Shown piece by piece: positions 44,940-53,679 of a stretch of 64,000 bases of DNA. Both the position numbers and the translations under genes were made by a program. The DNA is from Sphingobacteriales bacterium 44-15 (lineage in GTDB: Bacteria; Bacteroidota; Bacteroidia; Chitinophagales; Chitinophagaceae), in the NCBI GenBank assembly GCA_001899685.1, contig MKWG01000013.1, positions 23,965-87,964 of the forward strand. The letters run 5' to 3'. The notes under the pieces were generated by a model. It saw only the letters and a program-made list of their open reading frames with translations. It had not been told where the DNA came from and did no database searches. How positions within the stretch are numbered: the stretch's first letter is position 1; every line of letters starts with the position of its first letter.

Positions 44940-44960
44940 CCTTTCAAAGGTTGGAAACCC
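44930..44960. repeat. Perfect 15-bp palindrome between DoxX and permease genes
   Basis: Arms 44930-44944 and 44946-44960 (GGGTTTCCAACCTTT and its complement) with a single-base centre. On the minus strand it is 5 bases past the DoxX-gene stop and before the permease start. It lacks a T-tract, so it is not a normal intrinsic terminator; it could be a processing or stability hairpin within the two-gene transcript. Confidence 0.7.
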
Positions 44961-44965
44961 TGATG

Positions 44966-46111
44966 TTACCGGTTATTTAACCCCTGTATACTATCCTTTG
45001 CTTCATCAAAATCCGCATACCCCCATTTGTCAATGATAGTGCCGTTTTGCAAAAGATATAACGTGGGGTTCGCTCTTGCAGCAGTTTTGATAGGCACTAC
45101 ATCGCATCTCACCCAGGTAAGATCCGGATCATTTTTGAAATAAGCGCTGTTGTCTTCTATATTATTCGTAATGATCAGGGAAGGGATATGCTTTTGCGCT
45201 GCATTGTCTGCAATTTGTTCAAAGCTGGTTCTCCAGTTCCCTTCTTCTGCCTTATCCCGGATGAATAACAGGATAGTATAGCCTTTTGCTGAAAGCAGCG
45301 CTTCTGTAGTATCTGCCCCTGACAGGCTGTTGAGCACAAAGTCTTTAATGGGCGCTTCAGCGTTCCCTTTTCTTACCAGCTTATCATACCGTTTCACAAA
45401 ATGATAAACGGAATCATCAAAGTCTTCAGGAAAATTATCTGCAGTAAACTCTATCGTTTGCCCCTGCTTCTCATATACGAAGGTAATAACAGTGCTGTCG
45501 GGGATTGCTCCCGGGGGCATCTTCATTTTTTCCGGGATATTGTTTCCCTTTTTAAAAGGCAGGCAATCCGCAACAGGCAGATGTCGCAGCACGTGCCACT
45601 GCAGCCACAGGCTGAAAATGGCAGCGATAACGATAATGCATACACTGAGAAATGAGGAGCGGGGTGGTTTTATGCTATTACGACAGGCAAAGATCACCAG
45701 GATAAATATGGTCAGGAATATATCTTTTACAAAAGAAGCAAGCGGTGTAAGGGGTATGCAGTCGCCAAAACAACCACAGCTTCTGAACTTGCCGGAGAGA
45801 TAGGCATAGCCCGTAAGGAATGTGAAAAAAACGATGAGCAGCAGCAACAGCCAGCTAAAGAGCCGCATTCTCCATCCTACTATTACCGCAACGCCCGCCA
45901 CGATCTCAAAGCTGATCATGATAATGGAAAAAGGAAGCGCAAGACCATTCAGGGCATGCATCAGCCCGGGCAAAAAACCTGACTGCGCCCATACTTCAAA
46001 AAACTCCTGCATCTTATAGGCAAGCCCCAGGGGATCATTGGCCTTGACCAGCCCGGAGAAAATAAAAAGTAGACCAACGATGTAACGGAGAACGGTAATC
46101 AGCGACTTCAT
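44966..46111 (-). CDS. DoxX-like membrane protein with C-terminal thioredoxin-like part (BT_3928 type)
   Basis: 381 residues. N-terminal DoxX/MauE-like membrane domain (four segments, to ~residue 145; starts LRYIVGLLFIFSGLVKANDPLG) with the Cys-rich motif SCGCFGDC. A further segment, then a periplasmic thioredoxin-like domain (~220-375) without an obvious CxxC. Matches the Bacteroidota BT_3928 family. Possibly a redox or membrane-stress protein; not experimentally assigned to my knowledge. The OppB-like permease follows on the same strand. Confidence 0.85.
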   Translation of the reverse strand: MKSLITVLRYIVGLLFIFSGLVKANDPLGLAYKMQEFFEVWAQSGFLPGLMHALNGLALPFSIIMISFEIVAGVAVIVGWRMRLFSWLLLLLIVFFTFLTGYAYLSGKFRSCGCFGDCIPLTPLASFVKDIFLTIFILVIFACRNSIKPPRSSFLSVCIIVIAAIFSLWLQWHVLRHLPVADCLPFKKGNNIPEKMKMPPGAIPDSTVITFVYEKQGQTIEFTADNFPEDFDDSVYHFVKRYDKLVRKGNAEAPIKDFVLNSLSGADTTEALLSAKGYTILLFIRDKAEEGNWRTSFEQIADNAAQKHIPSLIITNNIEDNSAYFKNDPDLTWVRCDVVPIKTAARANPTLYLLQNGTIIDKWGYADFDEAKDSIQGLNNR

Positions 46112-46192
46112 GGAATAAAGTTAAGGTACATGCATCAAATGGGTGTATAATGAAAATTTTATCCTATTTGTTTCATCTTACCTTTACGGGCT

Positions 46193-46200
46193 TAAATTTG
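46193..46200 (+). promoter_or_regulatory. -7 promoter element for the mutS2-like gene
   Basis: TAAATTTG (TAnnTTTG), with a TTTG 22 bases upstream (46167-46170) as possible -33. ATG is 15 bases downstream. Confidence 0.6.
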
Positions 46201-46215
46201 AATGTAATCTAAAGT

Positions 46216-48348
46216 ATGAAATTGTTCCCGGAATCGGCAATGATGCAGCTCGAGTTTGATAAAGTGAAGGCGCTCCTTTCTGCCCATTGCAATACTGTTT
46301 ATGCAAAATATAAGGCTGATAACCTGCGTATTCATACGCGGCTTGACTATATTGAGCCGGAACTGCAGCAGAGCAATGAATATAAGCAACTGCTGCTGAA
46401 TGGCCAGTATTTTCCTAATGATATAGTGCCTGACCTGTCCAAAGAGTTAAAGCTGCTCTCTATTCCCGGGGCCGTGCTGAAAGAGGAAAGCCTGGTGGAA
46501 ATAAGAAAGCTGGCAGAAAATACCAGGCAGGTATTTCACTGGTTTGATGATGAAAGACGTACTGCATGGCCGGCACTGGTGAAAATCGTTCAGCATAGTC
46601 ATTATGAAAAAAATATTACTGCACTGATCAGCGCTGTGCTTGATGAAGGCGGTAATGTAAAAGATACGGCTTCCGGAGAGCTGGCACAGATACGCACCAG
46701 CCTTATAAGGAAACGGGCAGAGCTGAGGCGTGTATTTGACAGGGTAGTGGCTAAGTGGAATAAAAGCGGCTATGTATCCGATATTGAAGAGGCATTCCTG
46801 AACGGCAGACGGGTTGTAGCCGTGCATGCGGAGTACAAACGGCAGGTAAAAGGTATATTGCTGGGAGAAAGCGACAGCAGGAAAACGGCCTTTATAGAGC
46901 CCGATGAGACCATAGAGCTGAATAACGAGGTATTCGGGCTGGAGCATGAAGAAAGCCGTGAAGTATACCGTATCCTGCGTACTCTTACAGAACAGCTTTC
47001 TGTATATGCACCGCTCCTGAAAGAGTACCACATTATTATGGGGGAATATGATTTTATCAGGGCTAAAGCAAAACTTGCCATTGATACAGGCGGTAATTTC
47101 CCTTTACTGCATGACAGGGCTATCATACATATTATCAGGGCGCATCACCCGCTGCTTTTTTTGTACAATAAAAAAGCGGGTAAACCAACAGTGCCCGTTT
47201 CTGTTACACTCGACGATAAGAACAGGATACTGGTAATATCGGGACCTAATGCCGGCGGGAAAACAGTTACGCTCAAAACCGTGGGATTGCTGCAGATGAT
47301 GCTCCAGAGCGGGCTGCTCGTGCCTGTGCATCCCGATTCGCAGATTGGGATATTCAAACAACTGATGATCCATATAGGCGACACCCAAAGCCTCGAATTT
47401 GAACTTAGTACCTATAGTTCGCATCTCAAAAACATGAAGTACCTGATTGAGCAGGCGAACGGAAGGACTTTGTTTTTTATTGACGAGCTTGGAAGCGGCA
47501 GTGATCCCAATCTCGGAGGGGCTTTTGCAGAAGTGATACTGGAAGAGCTTGCCAGAAAGCATGCTTTTGGTATCGTCACTACGCACTATCTCAACCTGAA
47601 AGTGATGGCAAATAAAACGCCGGGCATTATTAACGGCGCTATGGCCTTTGATGAAAAAAACCTTTTGCCCCTTTACCAGTTGATCATTGGCAAGCCCGGG
47701 AGCTCCTATACTTTTTCCATTGCCGAGCGCATCGGGATGGACCCGCGCCTTATTGCCCGTGCAAAAGCAATGGTTGACGAGGAACATTTCAGCCTTGATA
47801 AGCTGCTCAACCGTGCCGAGCAGGATATGCGGCGCATTGAGCAGAAAGAAAAAGAGCTTCAAAAGCTGCTCATGGAAAATGAGCGTCTGAAGAAAGAAAT
47901 GGAGCATATCCTCAGTAAGGAAAAGCACCAGCAACAGGTGGAATTGCTTAAGCACCGGAACAAACTAAGCGAGGAGCGTATGGCTTATCTTAAAGACATG
48001 GAGCGAAAACTGAAGCAGATCGTATTTGACTGGCGCAGGACAGAAAGCCAGGAGGATAAAACGGCGCTTATCAAACAGATGCAGGCATTGCTTTTTAAAC
48101 AAAAAGAAAAGCAGGTAAAGGAAAAAGCCCGGAAGAAATTTGATTCGAAATATATAGAGACCAACGAGGAGATCAAACCCGGGATTAAGGTAAAAATGAC
48201 TCAAAACAACCAGGTAGGCACCGTAAAAGAGGTCAGGGATAAGAAAGTCATTGTTCAACTGGGGGTAATACCTATAACCGTTGATTTAAAAAACCTCGTA
48301 GCTGTAAAAGACAGGCTGCCTGAAGCAGCGGATGAAGAAAAATCTTAG
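46216..48348 (+). CDS. MutS2-like DNA-binding ATPase lacking an Smr domain
   Basis: 710 residues. Walker A ISGPNAGGKTVTLKT, Walker B TLFFIDELGSGSDP and the MutS dimer/ABC signature LEFELSTYSSHLKNM are in order; then a long coiled coil (~520-630) and a small beta domain with GTVKEVRDKKVIVQLG. The nuclease Smr domain that normally ends MutS2 at ~780 residues is missing; the protein stops after EAADEEKS. It may remain active as a ribosome- or DNA-associated ATPase without nuclease. Confidence 0.9.
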   Translation: MKLFPESAMMQLEFDKVKALLSAHCNTVYAKYKADNLRIHTRLDYIEPELQQSNEYKQLLLNGQYFPNDIVPDLSKELKLLSIPGAVLKEESLVEIRKLAENTRQVFHWFDDERRTAWPALVKIVQHSHYEKNITALISAVLDEGGNVKDTASGELAQIRTSLIRKRAELRRVFDRVVAKWNKSGYVSDIEEAFLNGRRVVAVHAEYKRQVKGILLGESDSRKTAFIEPDETIELNNEVFGLEHEESREVYRILRTLTEQLSVYAPLLKEYHIIMGEYDFIRAKAKLAIDTGGNFPLLHDRAIIHIIRAHHPLLFLYNKKAGKPTVPVSVTLDDKNRILVISGPNAGGKTVTLKTVGLLQMMLQSGLLVPVHPDSQIGIFKQLMIHIGDTQSLEFELSTYSSHLKNMKYLIEQANGRTLFFIDELGSGSDPNLGGAFAEVILEELARKHAFGIVTTHYLNLKVMANKTPGIINGAMAFDEKNLLPLYQLIIGKPGSSYTFSIAERIGMDPRLIARAKAMVDEEHFSLDKLLNRAEQDMRRIEQKEKELQKLLMENERLKKEMEHILSKEKHQQQVELLKHRNKLSEERMAYLKDMERKLKQIVFDWRRTESQEDKTALIKQMQALLFKQKEKQVKEKARKKFDSKYIETNEEIKPGIKVKMTQNNQVGTVKEVRDKKVIVQLGVIPITVDLKNLVAVKDRLPEAADEEKS

Positions 48349-48504
48349 TCATATCAAATATTTTTTGAAGGAAACACCAGTTTCTTTTAATCACATAAAG
48401 AAAGAATTATCTTTAATTGTCAGTTAGCCTCTTAATGTATGCTGCCTGTTAAAAATGCCGTAAGATAAATAGCGGAATTGATAACAACCTGTCCTACTTG
48501 ATAT

Positions 48505-50886
48505 ATGAAGCGATTCTGGCTCACAGTACTATTCTTTATTATTGCTTCGGCAATCCTCATTTTCGGTTTCAGGCAAAAGTCTCTTCATACTACCGAGCCT
48601 GCGTTAAGGGGGGTGCTCAACCTTTCAGATGATGACATAAGCTCGGGGAATTTCGTCCTGGAAGGGCAATGGGAATTTTATTGGTCGCAATTACTCCGCC
48701 CGGGCGACCGCCCAAAGTTTACCCCCTCTTATGCAAACATACCCTCCCTCTGGAACAATATTGAGCTGAACGGAACGCCGCTCACTGCCGATGGGTATGC
48801 TACTTACAAGCTGAAAGTTATATTACCCCAAAAACACCCCGAGCTTGGACTTAAAATTTTTGACACCTACTGCTCCTACCGGTTTTATATCAATGATAAA
48901 CTGGTAGCTCAAAACGGCAGGCCTGCTGCTACCAGGGCAGAAGCCATTCCTTTCTGGAATACCAAAACGGTAGCGGTGCCAGCTAATACCGACACGCTGG
49001 ATTTAGCTATGCAGGTGGCTAACTTCTGGCATTCAAAAGGAGGCGTATATAAAGCTCCCGTACTGTCTGAAATGAAGCAGCTTTTGCATGCCAACGACAT
49101 AGATTGGGGAATGGACGTTTTTTTGACAGGCTGTATTTTCATGAGTGGTCTTTTATTTTTTGGATTATATCTCTTTGCCAAACATGATAAGTCTATCCTT
49201 TATTTTTCTATCTTTTGCCTCATCTATTGTTACCGCATTATAGGTACGGAGCCCTATATTTTTCACGGGCTGGTGAGCAATATCAGTTGGTTCGTTACCA
49301 TACGCCTGGAATATGTGTCGCTTGCCCTGAGTGTGGCTTTCTTCATTTTATATATGCAGCATCTTTATCCTGAAGAAACCAATAACACACTGGTAAGAAT
49401 ATTATTCTGGATATGCGTGATATATACGGCCATTATCACGGTTGCACCGGTAAAGCTGTTTACGGCTATTTTACCGGTATACCTTCTGTCCATGTTCTTT
49501 TATATCGGCTATGCATTTTATGTTTTTGCAATGGCTTCACGGCATAGCCGCAATGGCTCAGATTATGCTTTTTTAAGCTCAGGAGTGGCTTTAGTACTTT
49601 TTTTCACCATAAATCTAAATTACTTTGGGGTCATCTATCCTATGAAGGCTGCGATCTTCACGGGATACATTGTTTTCCTTTTCCTGCAATCGCTTATTCT
49701 TTCTTACCGGGTCTCCTTCCGGCTTAAAAAAGCCGCGCATGATGCACAGCAGGGCTTAAAGGCAAAGTCAGAATTCCTGTCTACGATGTCGCATGAGATA
49801 AGAACACCCCTCAATGCGGTAATAGGCATGTCGAACATGCTGCTGCATGACAATCCCAGGAAAGACCAGAAAGAAAATCTTGAAGTATTATCTTTTTCTG
49901 CCAACAACCTGATGTCACTCGTAAATGATATTCTTGATTTCAGTAAGCTGGATGCCAGCCAGATGCGTTTTGAGCAAATAGAGATGGATCTGAGACAAAT
50001 AGGGGAGAACATTATCAAAGCACAGCAGAGCTATGCAGCCGAAAAAAACATCCGCCTGAAATATGAAGCAGATGAAGATCTGCCCCTCGCCGTTACAGGC
50101 GACCCTACAAGGCTTACACAGGTCATTAATAATCTGGTGCATAATGCCATTAAATTCACTAAAGAAGGCTGGGTGCGGCTAAGTATACTAAAAGCGGGGC
50201 AGGAGGATGAAAATAAAGTATCTGTAAGAGTGATAGTTGAAGATACAGGTATTGGTATTGCACAGGAGCAGCAGCGTATGATATTTGACCGGTTTACCCA
50301 GGCAGATTCCTCTACCTCGCGCAGCTATGGAGGTACCGGCCTGGGACTGGCAATATGCAAAAAGATCCTTGAATTGCAGGATATTGTCCTGCATGTAAAA
50401 AGCGAACCGGGCGGCGGGTCTGTATTTTGGTTTGTACAAACATTTCCTATAGCCAGGTCATCCGCCTCAGGCAGGCTGGCAGAAGCAACATTGTCTTCCC
50501 TCAGCGATAAACCTCTTCACGGTTGTCATATTCTGCTGGTAGAAGACAATGTTTTTAATACTATGGTGGCAAAATCCATACTTGGCGAATTTGGCGCAAC
50601 AATAGACACGGCCCTCAATGGCACGGAGGCCGTGGAAAAATTCGATCCTGCAATACATCATGTTATTCTGATGGATCTTAATATGCCTGTAATGGATGGT
50701 TATGAGGCCACGAGGCGGATAAAAGAAAAATATCCTTCTGTTCCTGTTATCGCGCTTACTGCCACTACCCCTGAGGAGGTACATGTAAAGAAAGCGTCTG
50801 CCGATTTTGCCGATGTAGTGAGCAAGCCATTTAATCCTGACAGCCTTTGCAGAAGCATCATGATGCAAACGAACAGGTTGCGGTAA
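48505..50886 (+). CDS. Hybrid sensor histidine kinase with 7TM-type sensor and receiver
   Basis: 793 residues: N-terminal signal/anchor, a periplasmic galactose-binding-like domain (~30-190; LEGQWEFYWSQLL, YRFYINDKLVAQNG), seven membrane segments (~205-415; 7TMR-DISM type), HisKA with phosphoacceptor His430 in MSHEIRTPLNAVIGMS, HATPase with HNAIKFT and GLGLAICKKI, and a C-terminal receiver with Asp724 in LMDLNMPVMDGYEATR. No DNA-binding output is attached. Monocistronic, preceded by a GTGAAA-free gap. Confidence 0.95.
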   Translation: MKRFWLTVLFFIIASAILIFGFRQKSLHTTEPALRGVLNLSDDDISSGNFVLEGQWEFYWSQLLRPGDRPKFTPSYANIPSLWNNIELNGTPLTADGYATYKLKVILPQKHPELGLKIFDTYCSYRFYINDKLVAQNGRPAATRAEAIPFWNTKTVAVPANTDTLDLAMQVANFWHSKGGVYKAPVLSEMKQLLHANDIDWGMDVFLTGCIFMSGLLFFGLYLFAKHDKSILYFSIFCLIYCYRIIGTEPYIFHGLVSNISWFVTIRLEYVSLALSVAFFILYMQHLYPEETNNTLVRILFWICVIYTAIITVAPVKLFTAILPVYLLSMFFYIGYAFYVFAMASRHSRNGSDYAFLSSGVALVLFFTINLNYFGVIYPMKAAIFTGYIVFLFLQSLILSYRVSFRLKKAAHDAQQGLKAKSEFLSTMSHEIRTPLNAVIGMSNMLLHDNPRKDQKENLEVLSFSANNLMSLVNDILDFSKLDASQMRFEQIEMDLRQIGENIIKAQQSYAAEKNIRLKYEADEDLPLAVTGDPTRLTQVINNLVHNAIKFTKEGWVRLSILKAGQEDENKVSVRVIVEDTGIGIAQEQQRMIFDRFTQADSSTSRSYGGTGLGLAICKKILELQDIVLHVKSEPGGGSVFWFVQTFPIARSSASGRLAEATLSSLSDKPLHGCHILLVEDNVFNTMVAKSILGEFGATIDTALNGTEAVEKFDPAIHHVILMDLNMPVMDGYEATRRIKEKYPSVPVIALTATTPEEVHVKKASADFADVVSKPFNPDSLCRSIMMQTNRLR

Positions 50887-50892
50887 ATATTA

Positions 50893-50972
50893 GTGCTATG
50901 TCAATCGTGAAACGTCAGAAGTCAAACGTGAAAATCTCACATTTATCGTTTGTCGTCTCACGTTTGACATAA
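50893..50972. repeat. GTGAAACGTCAGA palindromic repeat between converging genes
   Basis: Starts TAGTGCTATGTCA, then ATCGTGAAACGTCAGAAG and CAAACGTGAAAATCTCAC, and ends CGTCTCACGTTTGACATAAT. Imperfect inverted copies. It occupies the gap between the hybrid kinase and the GT9 gene. The flank sequence is shared with the copy at 43.77 kb. Confidence 0.65.
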
Positions 50973-50974
50973 TG

Positions 50975-51973
50975 TTATCCGCCGGTTTTCAGCGTTTGCA
51001 ACAACTGCTCATCTGTGATATCCATGGCGCATTTAAAGTGTTGCAGCGGGCATGCTTTATAGCCATGCAGGCCACAGGGGCGGCACGGGAGCGCTTCCTT
51101 TACCTCCACAATGTGGCGCTTATCAGAGAGCGGGCCATAGCCAAAAGAAGGTACTGTAGAGCAATATACTGCCGTAACAGGGGCGTTCATGGCCGAAGCA
51201 AAATGCATCGGCGCCGAATCGTTCACATAATTCATTACAGCATCTTTCATTAAAGCTGCAGACTGAAGGAAGCTCAATTGCCCGCACAGGTCGGTTACCC
51301 TGCGGCCGGCACTTCCCGCAATGGAAGCGCATAATGCCTTTTCACCGGGAGCGCCCAGCAGCAAAACCTGGATATCGTCGGATATTCTATTGATAAAGCT
51401 GACCCATTTTTCTGCAGGATATTGCTTGGTAAACCATACCGAAGCCGGCGCTATGCAAACGTAGGGTTCTGATTTAAACGATTGTACATGTTCATAATCA
51501 TCAGCGGCAGGATATAATTTTGGCTTATATATTTTTTTATCGGTAAACCCTTCTATCAGCGACAGGTTTCTTTCAATCTCATGTGGATTGTTGCCTGTGC
51601 CTATCTGGTGTGGAATGCTGATATCAAAAAAACGGCTGAAGGGATTCTTGTCGAAGCCAATGCGTTGTATAGCGCCGGAGAAAGCGGTAAGAAAACCGGT
51701 AGCTCCATACCGCTGTATATTGATCACTTTGTCATACCTGTTTTTCCTGATTTGCCGGAGAAGCTTCCACAACGATTTGTATTTGCCGTTTTTTTTATCC
51801 CATATCATTACTTCATGTATGAAAGGATGGGCTTTCAGCAGGTTTTCATTTCCTTTCCGCAACAGGAAATCTATTTGGGCTTCCGGGTAAAAGGCGTGCA
51901 ATTTTTCTACCAGTGCTGTTGCCAGTACCACATCCCCGATAAAAGCTGTTTGTATGATAAGGAATTTTTGCAT
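50975..51973 (-). CDS. Glycosyltransferase family 9 (heptosyltransferase-like)
   Basis: 332 residues from the ATG at 51973 (MQKFLIIQTAFIGDVVLATAL); 21 upstream codons are open but unconserved. GT-B fold of the ADP-heptose:LPS heptosyltransferase group: IQTAFIGDVVLATAL, INIQRYGATGFLTAFS, IAPASVWFTKQYPAEKW and NDSAPMHFASAMNAPV in the C-terminal nucleotide-binding domain; CRPCGLHGYKACPLQHFKCA at the end. Adds a sugar to the lipopolysaccharide core. Co-directional with tsaC. Confidence 0.9.
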   Translation of the reverse strand: MQKFLIIQTAFIGDVVLATALVEKLHAFYPEAQIDFLLRKGNENLLKAHPFIHEVMIWDKKNGKYKSLWKLLRQIRKNRYDKVINIQRYGATGFLTAFSGAIQRIGFDKNPFSRFFDISIPHQIGTGNNPHEIERNLSLIEGFTDKKIYKPKLYPAADDYEHVQSFKSEPYVCIAPASVWFTKQYPAEKWVSFINRISDDIQVLLLGAPGEKALCASIAGSAGRRVTDLCGQLSFLQSAALMKDAVMNYVNDSAPMHFASAMNAPVTAVYCSTVPSFGYGPLSDKRHIVEVKEALPCRPCGLHGYKACPLQHFKCAMDITDEQLLQTLKTGG

Positions 51974-52019
51974 AATGATCCGGTAACAAGTTAAACTTTC
52001 TGTAATACAGTTCATTGAA

Positions 52020-52131
52020 GCGTGGGCGCATTTCAAATTTTCGCTGCATATCTTTCCCTAACCCCTGCAATCCCCTCGCCGCGCAGCGGCGAGGGGAGAA
52101 AATGATGCGAAAATTTGGAATACGCCCCTTG
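52020..52131. repeat. ~110-bp palindromic repeat element
   Basis: Imperfect ~28-bp terminal inverted repeats (outer GGGCGCATTTCAAATTTTCGC on the left; its near complement with CGAAAATTTGGAATACGCCCC on the right) flank a GC-rich perfect 11-bp stem CCCCTCGCCGC/GCGGCGAGGGG with 3-base loop (52073-52097). It lies between tsaC and the GT9 gene, both leftward. It resembles a small mobile or REP-type element; no gene in it. Confidence 0.7.
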
Positions 52132-52143
52132 AACGCCACAGCA

Positions 52144-52713
52144 TTATCCGCGCAGCATTTTAACCGTTCCGTCGTTATTCCACAGGACCACTGCAGACGG
52201 CTGATGTATAGTAGTATCCTCCCGGCGATAGCGCACTACGTAGTCTGCTTTGCTGATGATCTCTTCAGATATTTCGGAAAATACTGCCGGTGCGGGTTGG
52301 CCAGATACATTAGCGGAGGTGGATACAAGAGGTTTGCGAAAACGTTTTATAAGATGTCTGCAAAATTCATCCTGCACCAGCCTTATGCCAATGCTGCCGT
52401 CTGCTGCTATGAGGTTATCAGCCATGCCTATTGCGCCATGATAGATCACCGTAGTTGGCCGGGATGTTTGCTGCAGGTAGTCAAAAACGCGCAGATCGGG
52501 TTGTGCCACATACCGGATGATATCTCTTTCTTCGGCCAGCAGAACGATCAACGCTTTTGATTCCAGTCTCTGCTTGATAGCATATATTTTTTGTACCGCT
52601 TCAGCATTGGTAGCATCGCAACCTAGTCCCCATACTGTGTCGGTAGGGTACAATATCACCCCCCCCGCCCTGAGCACACGAAGGCATTCCTCCACATCTT
52701 CTGAAAAATTCAT
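52144..52713 (-). CDS. tsaC: L-threonylcarbamoyladenylate synthase (TsaC/Sua5 type)
   Basis: 189 residues with the YrdC/TsaC core: GGVILYPTDTVWGLGCDA near the N-terminus, IKQRLESKALIVLL, and PLVSTSANVSG. It makes the threonylcarbamoyl-AMP used for t6A37 of ANN-decoding tRNAs. Short (no Sua5 C-terminal domain). Its -7 element TATTTTTG ends four bases before the ATG, so the mRNA is predicted leaderless. Confidence 0.95.
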   Translation of the reverse strand: MNFSEDVEECLRVLRAGGVILYPTDTVWGLGCDATNAEAVQKIYAIKQRLESKALIVLLAEERDIIRYVAQPDLRVFDYLQQTSRPTTVIYHGAIGMADNLIAADGSIGIRLVQDEFCRHLIKRFRKPLVSTSANVSGQPAPAVFSEISEEIISKADYVVRYRREDTTIHQPSAVVLWNNDGTVKMLRG

Positions 52714-52717
52714 GCTG

Positions 52718-52725
52718 CAAAAATA
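52718..52725 (-). promoter_or_regulatory. -7 promoter element of tsaC (leaderless)
   Basis: TATTTTTG on the minus strand, followed by CAGC and then the ATG. Expected transcription start is within or next to the start codon. Confidence 0.6.
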
Positions 52726-52751
52726 GTGATGCGTGGCATAAGCAAACTGAT

Positions 52752-52759
52752 TATGTTTG
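52752..52759 (+). promoter_or_regulatory. -7 promoter element of dapD
   Basis: TATGTTTG (TAnnTTTG) 20 bases before the dapD ATG. dapD and tsaC are thus transcribed divergently from back-to-back promoters ~30 bases apart. Confidence 0.6.
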
Positions 52760-52779
52760 CAGAAATAATTGTTTAAGCA

Positions 52780-53592
52780 ATGGACTTACAAAATTTGATT
52801 GCAGAAGCCTGGGCAAACAGGGAACTGCTAAAGGAAGAAGAATATAAAGAGGCTGTAAAATCAGTTATTGAAGATATTGATAAGGGGCGCCTTCGTACCG
52901 CAGCCCCCACGGAAAACGGGTGGGTGGTGAATGAATGGGTAAAGCAGGCTATCCTGCTGTATTTTGGCATACAAACCATGCAAACCTGGAGCGTAGGCCC
53001 GATGGAGTTTAATGATAAAATGATTTTGAAAAGCGGGTACCGGGATCTTGGGGTAAGAGTGGTGCCGCACGCTATTGCCCGCTATGGCGCGTATATATCT
53101 AAAAATGTGGTGCTGATGCCGAGCTATGTAAATATCGGCGCTTATGTAGATGAAGGTACAATGGTAGATACCTGGGCTACTGTAGGAAGCTGCGCCCAGA
53201 TAGGGAAAAACGTGCACCTCAGCGGCGGAGTAGGTATCGGCGGCGTGCTGGAGCCTTTGCAGGCAAGCCCTGTGATCATTGAGGATGGCTGTTTTATCGG
53301 CAGCCGCTGTATAGTGGTAGAAGGGGTGATAGTGGAAAAAGAAGCTGTGCTGGGAGCAAATGTAGTGCTTACCAAAAGCACCAAGATCATTGATGTGAGC
53401 GGGCAGGAACCGGTGGAGTACAAAGGAAGAATACCCTCGCGCAGCGTGGTTATTCCCGGCACTTATAATAAAAAATTCCCTGCCGGGGAATATGGGGTGA
53501 GCTGCGCGCTGATCATAGGCCAGCGTAAAGCCAGTACCGACCTTAAGACAAGCCTCAATGATGCCCTGCGAGATTTTGCGGTGAGCATATAA
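52780..53592 (+). CDS. dapD: Tetrahydrodipicolinate N-succinyltransferase
   Basis: 270 residues. The DapD N-terminal part (LQNLIAEAWANRELL, EKAVK-type helix) and the left-handed beta-helix of hexapeptide repeats (GAYVDEGTMVDTWATVGSCAQIG, GVGIGGVLEPLQASPVIIEDG, IGSRCIVVEGVIVEKEAVLGANVVLT) are complete. Succinylates tetrahydrodipicolinate on the way to meso-DAP and lysine. Full length. Followed by tRNA-Leu. Confidence 0.97.
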   Translation: MDLQNLIAEAWANRELLKEEEYKEAVKSVIEDIDKGRLRTAAPTENGWVVNEWVKQAILLYFGIQTMQTWSVGPMEFNDKMILKSGYRDLGVRVVPHAIARYGAYISKNVVLMPSYVNIGAYVDEGTMVDTWATVGSCAQIGKNVHLSGGVGIGGVLEPLQASPVIIEDGCFIGSRCIVVEGVIVEKEAVLGANVVLTKSTKIIDVSGQEPVEYKGRIPSRSVVIPGTYNKKFPAGEYGVSCALIIGQRKASTDLKTSLNDALRDFAVSI

Positions 53593-53643
53593 GGGATAAT
53601 TTTTATCCGGGGAGAAATTTAGATCAGAAATAATTATTCCCCT

Positions 53644-53651
53644 TATATTTG
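53644..53651 (+). promoter_or_regulatory. -7 promoter element for tRNA-Leu
   Basis: TATATTTG (TAnnTTTG) 29 bases before the tRNA 5' end, just downstream of the dapD stop. Confidence 0.55.
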
Positions 53652-53679
53652 CACCCCGCATTGAAAACCGGATGCGCAT

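Noticed and set aside
51846..52139. 97-codon leftward frame over the palindromic element
   Set aside because: Its peptide mirrors the one on the other strand, as expected from translating a palindromic repeat.
52015..52560. 181-codon rightward frame over the palindromic element and tsaC
   Set aside because: Composed of the repeat element and antisense tsaC; no conserved protein feature.
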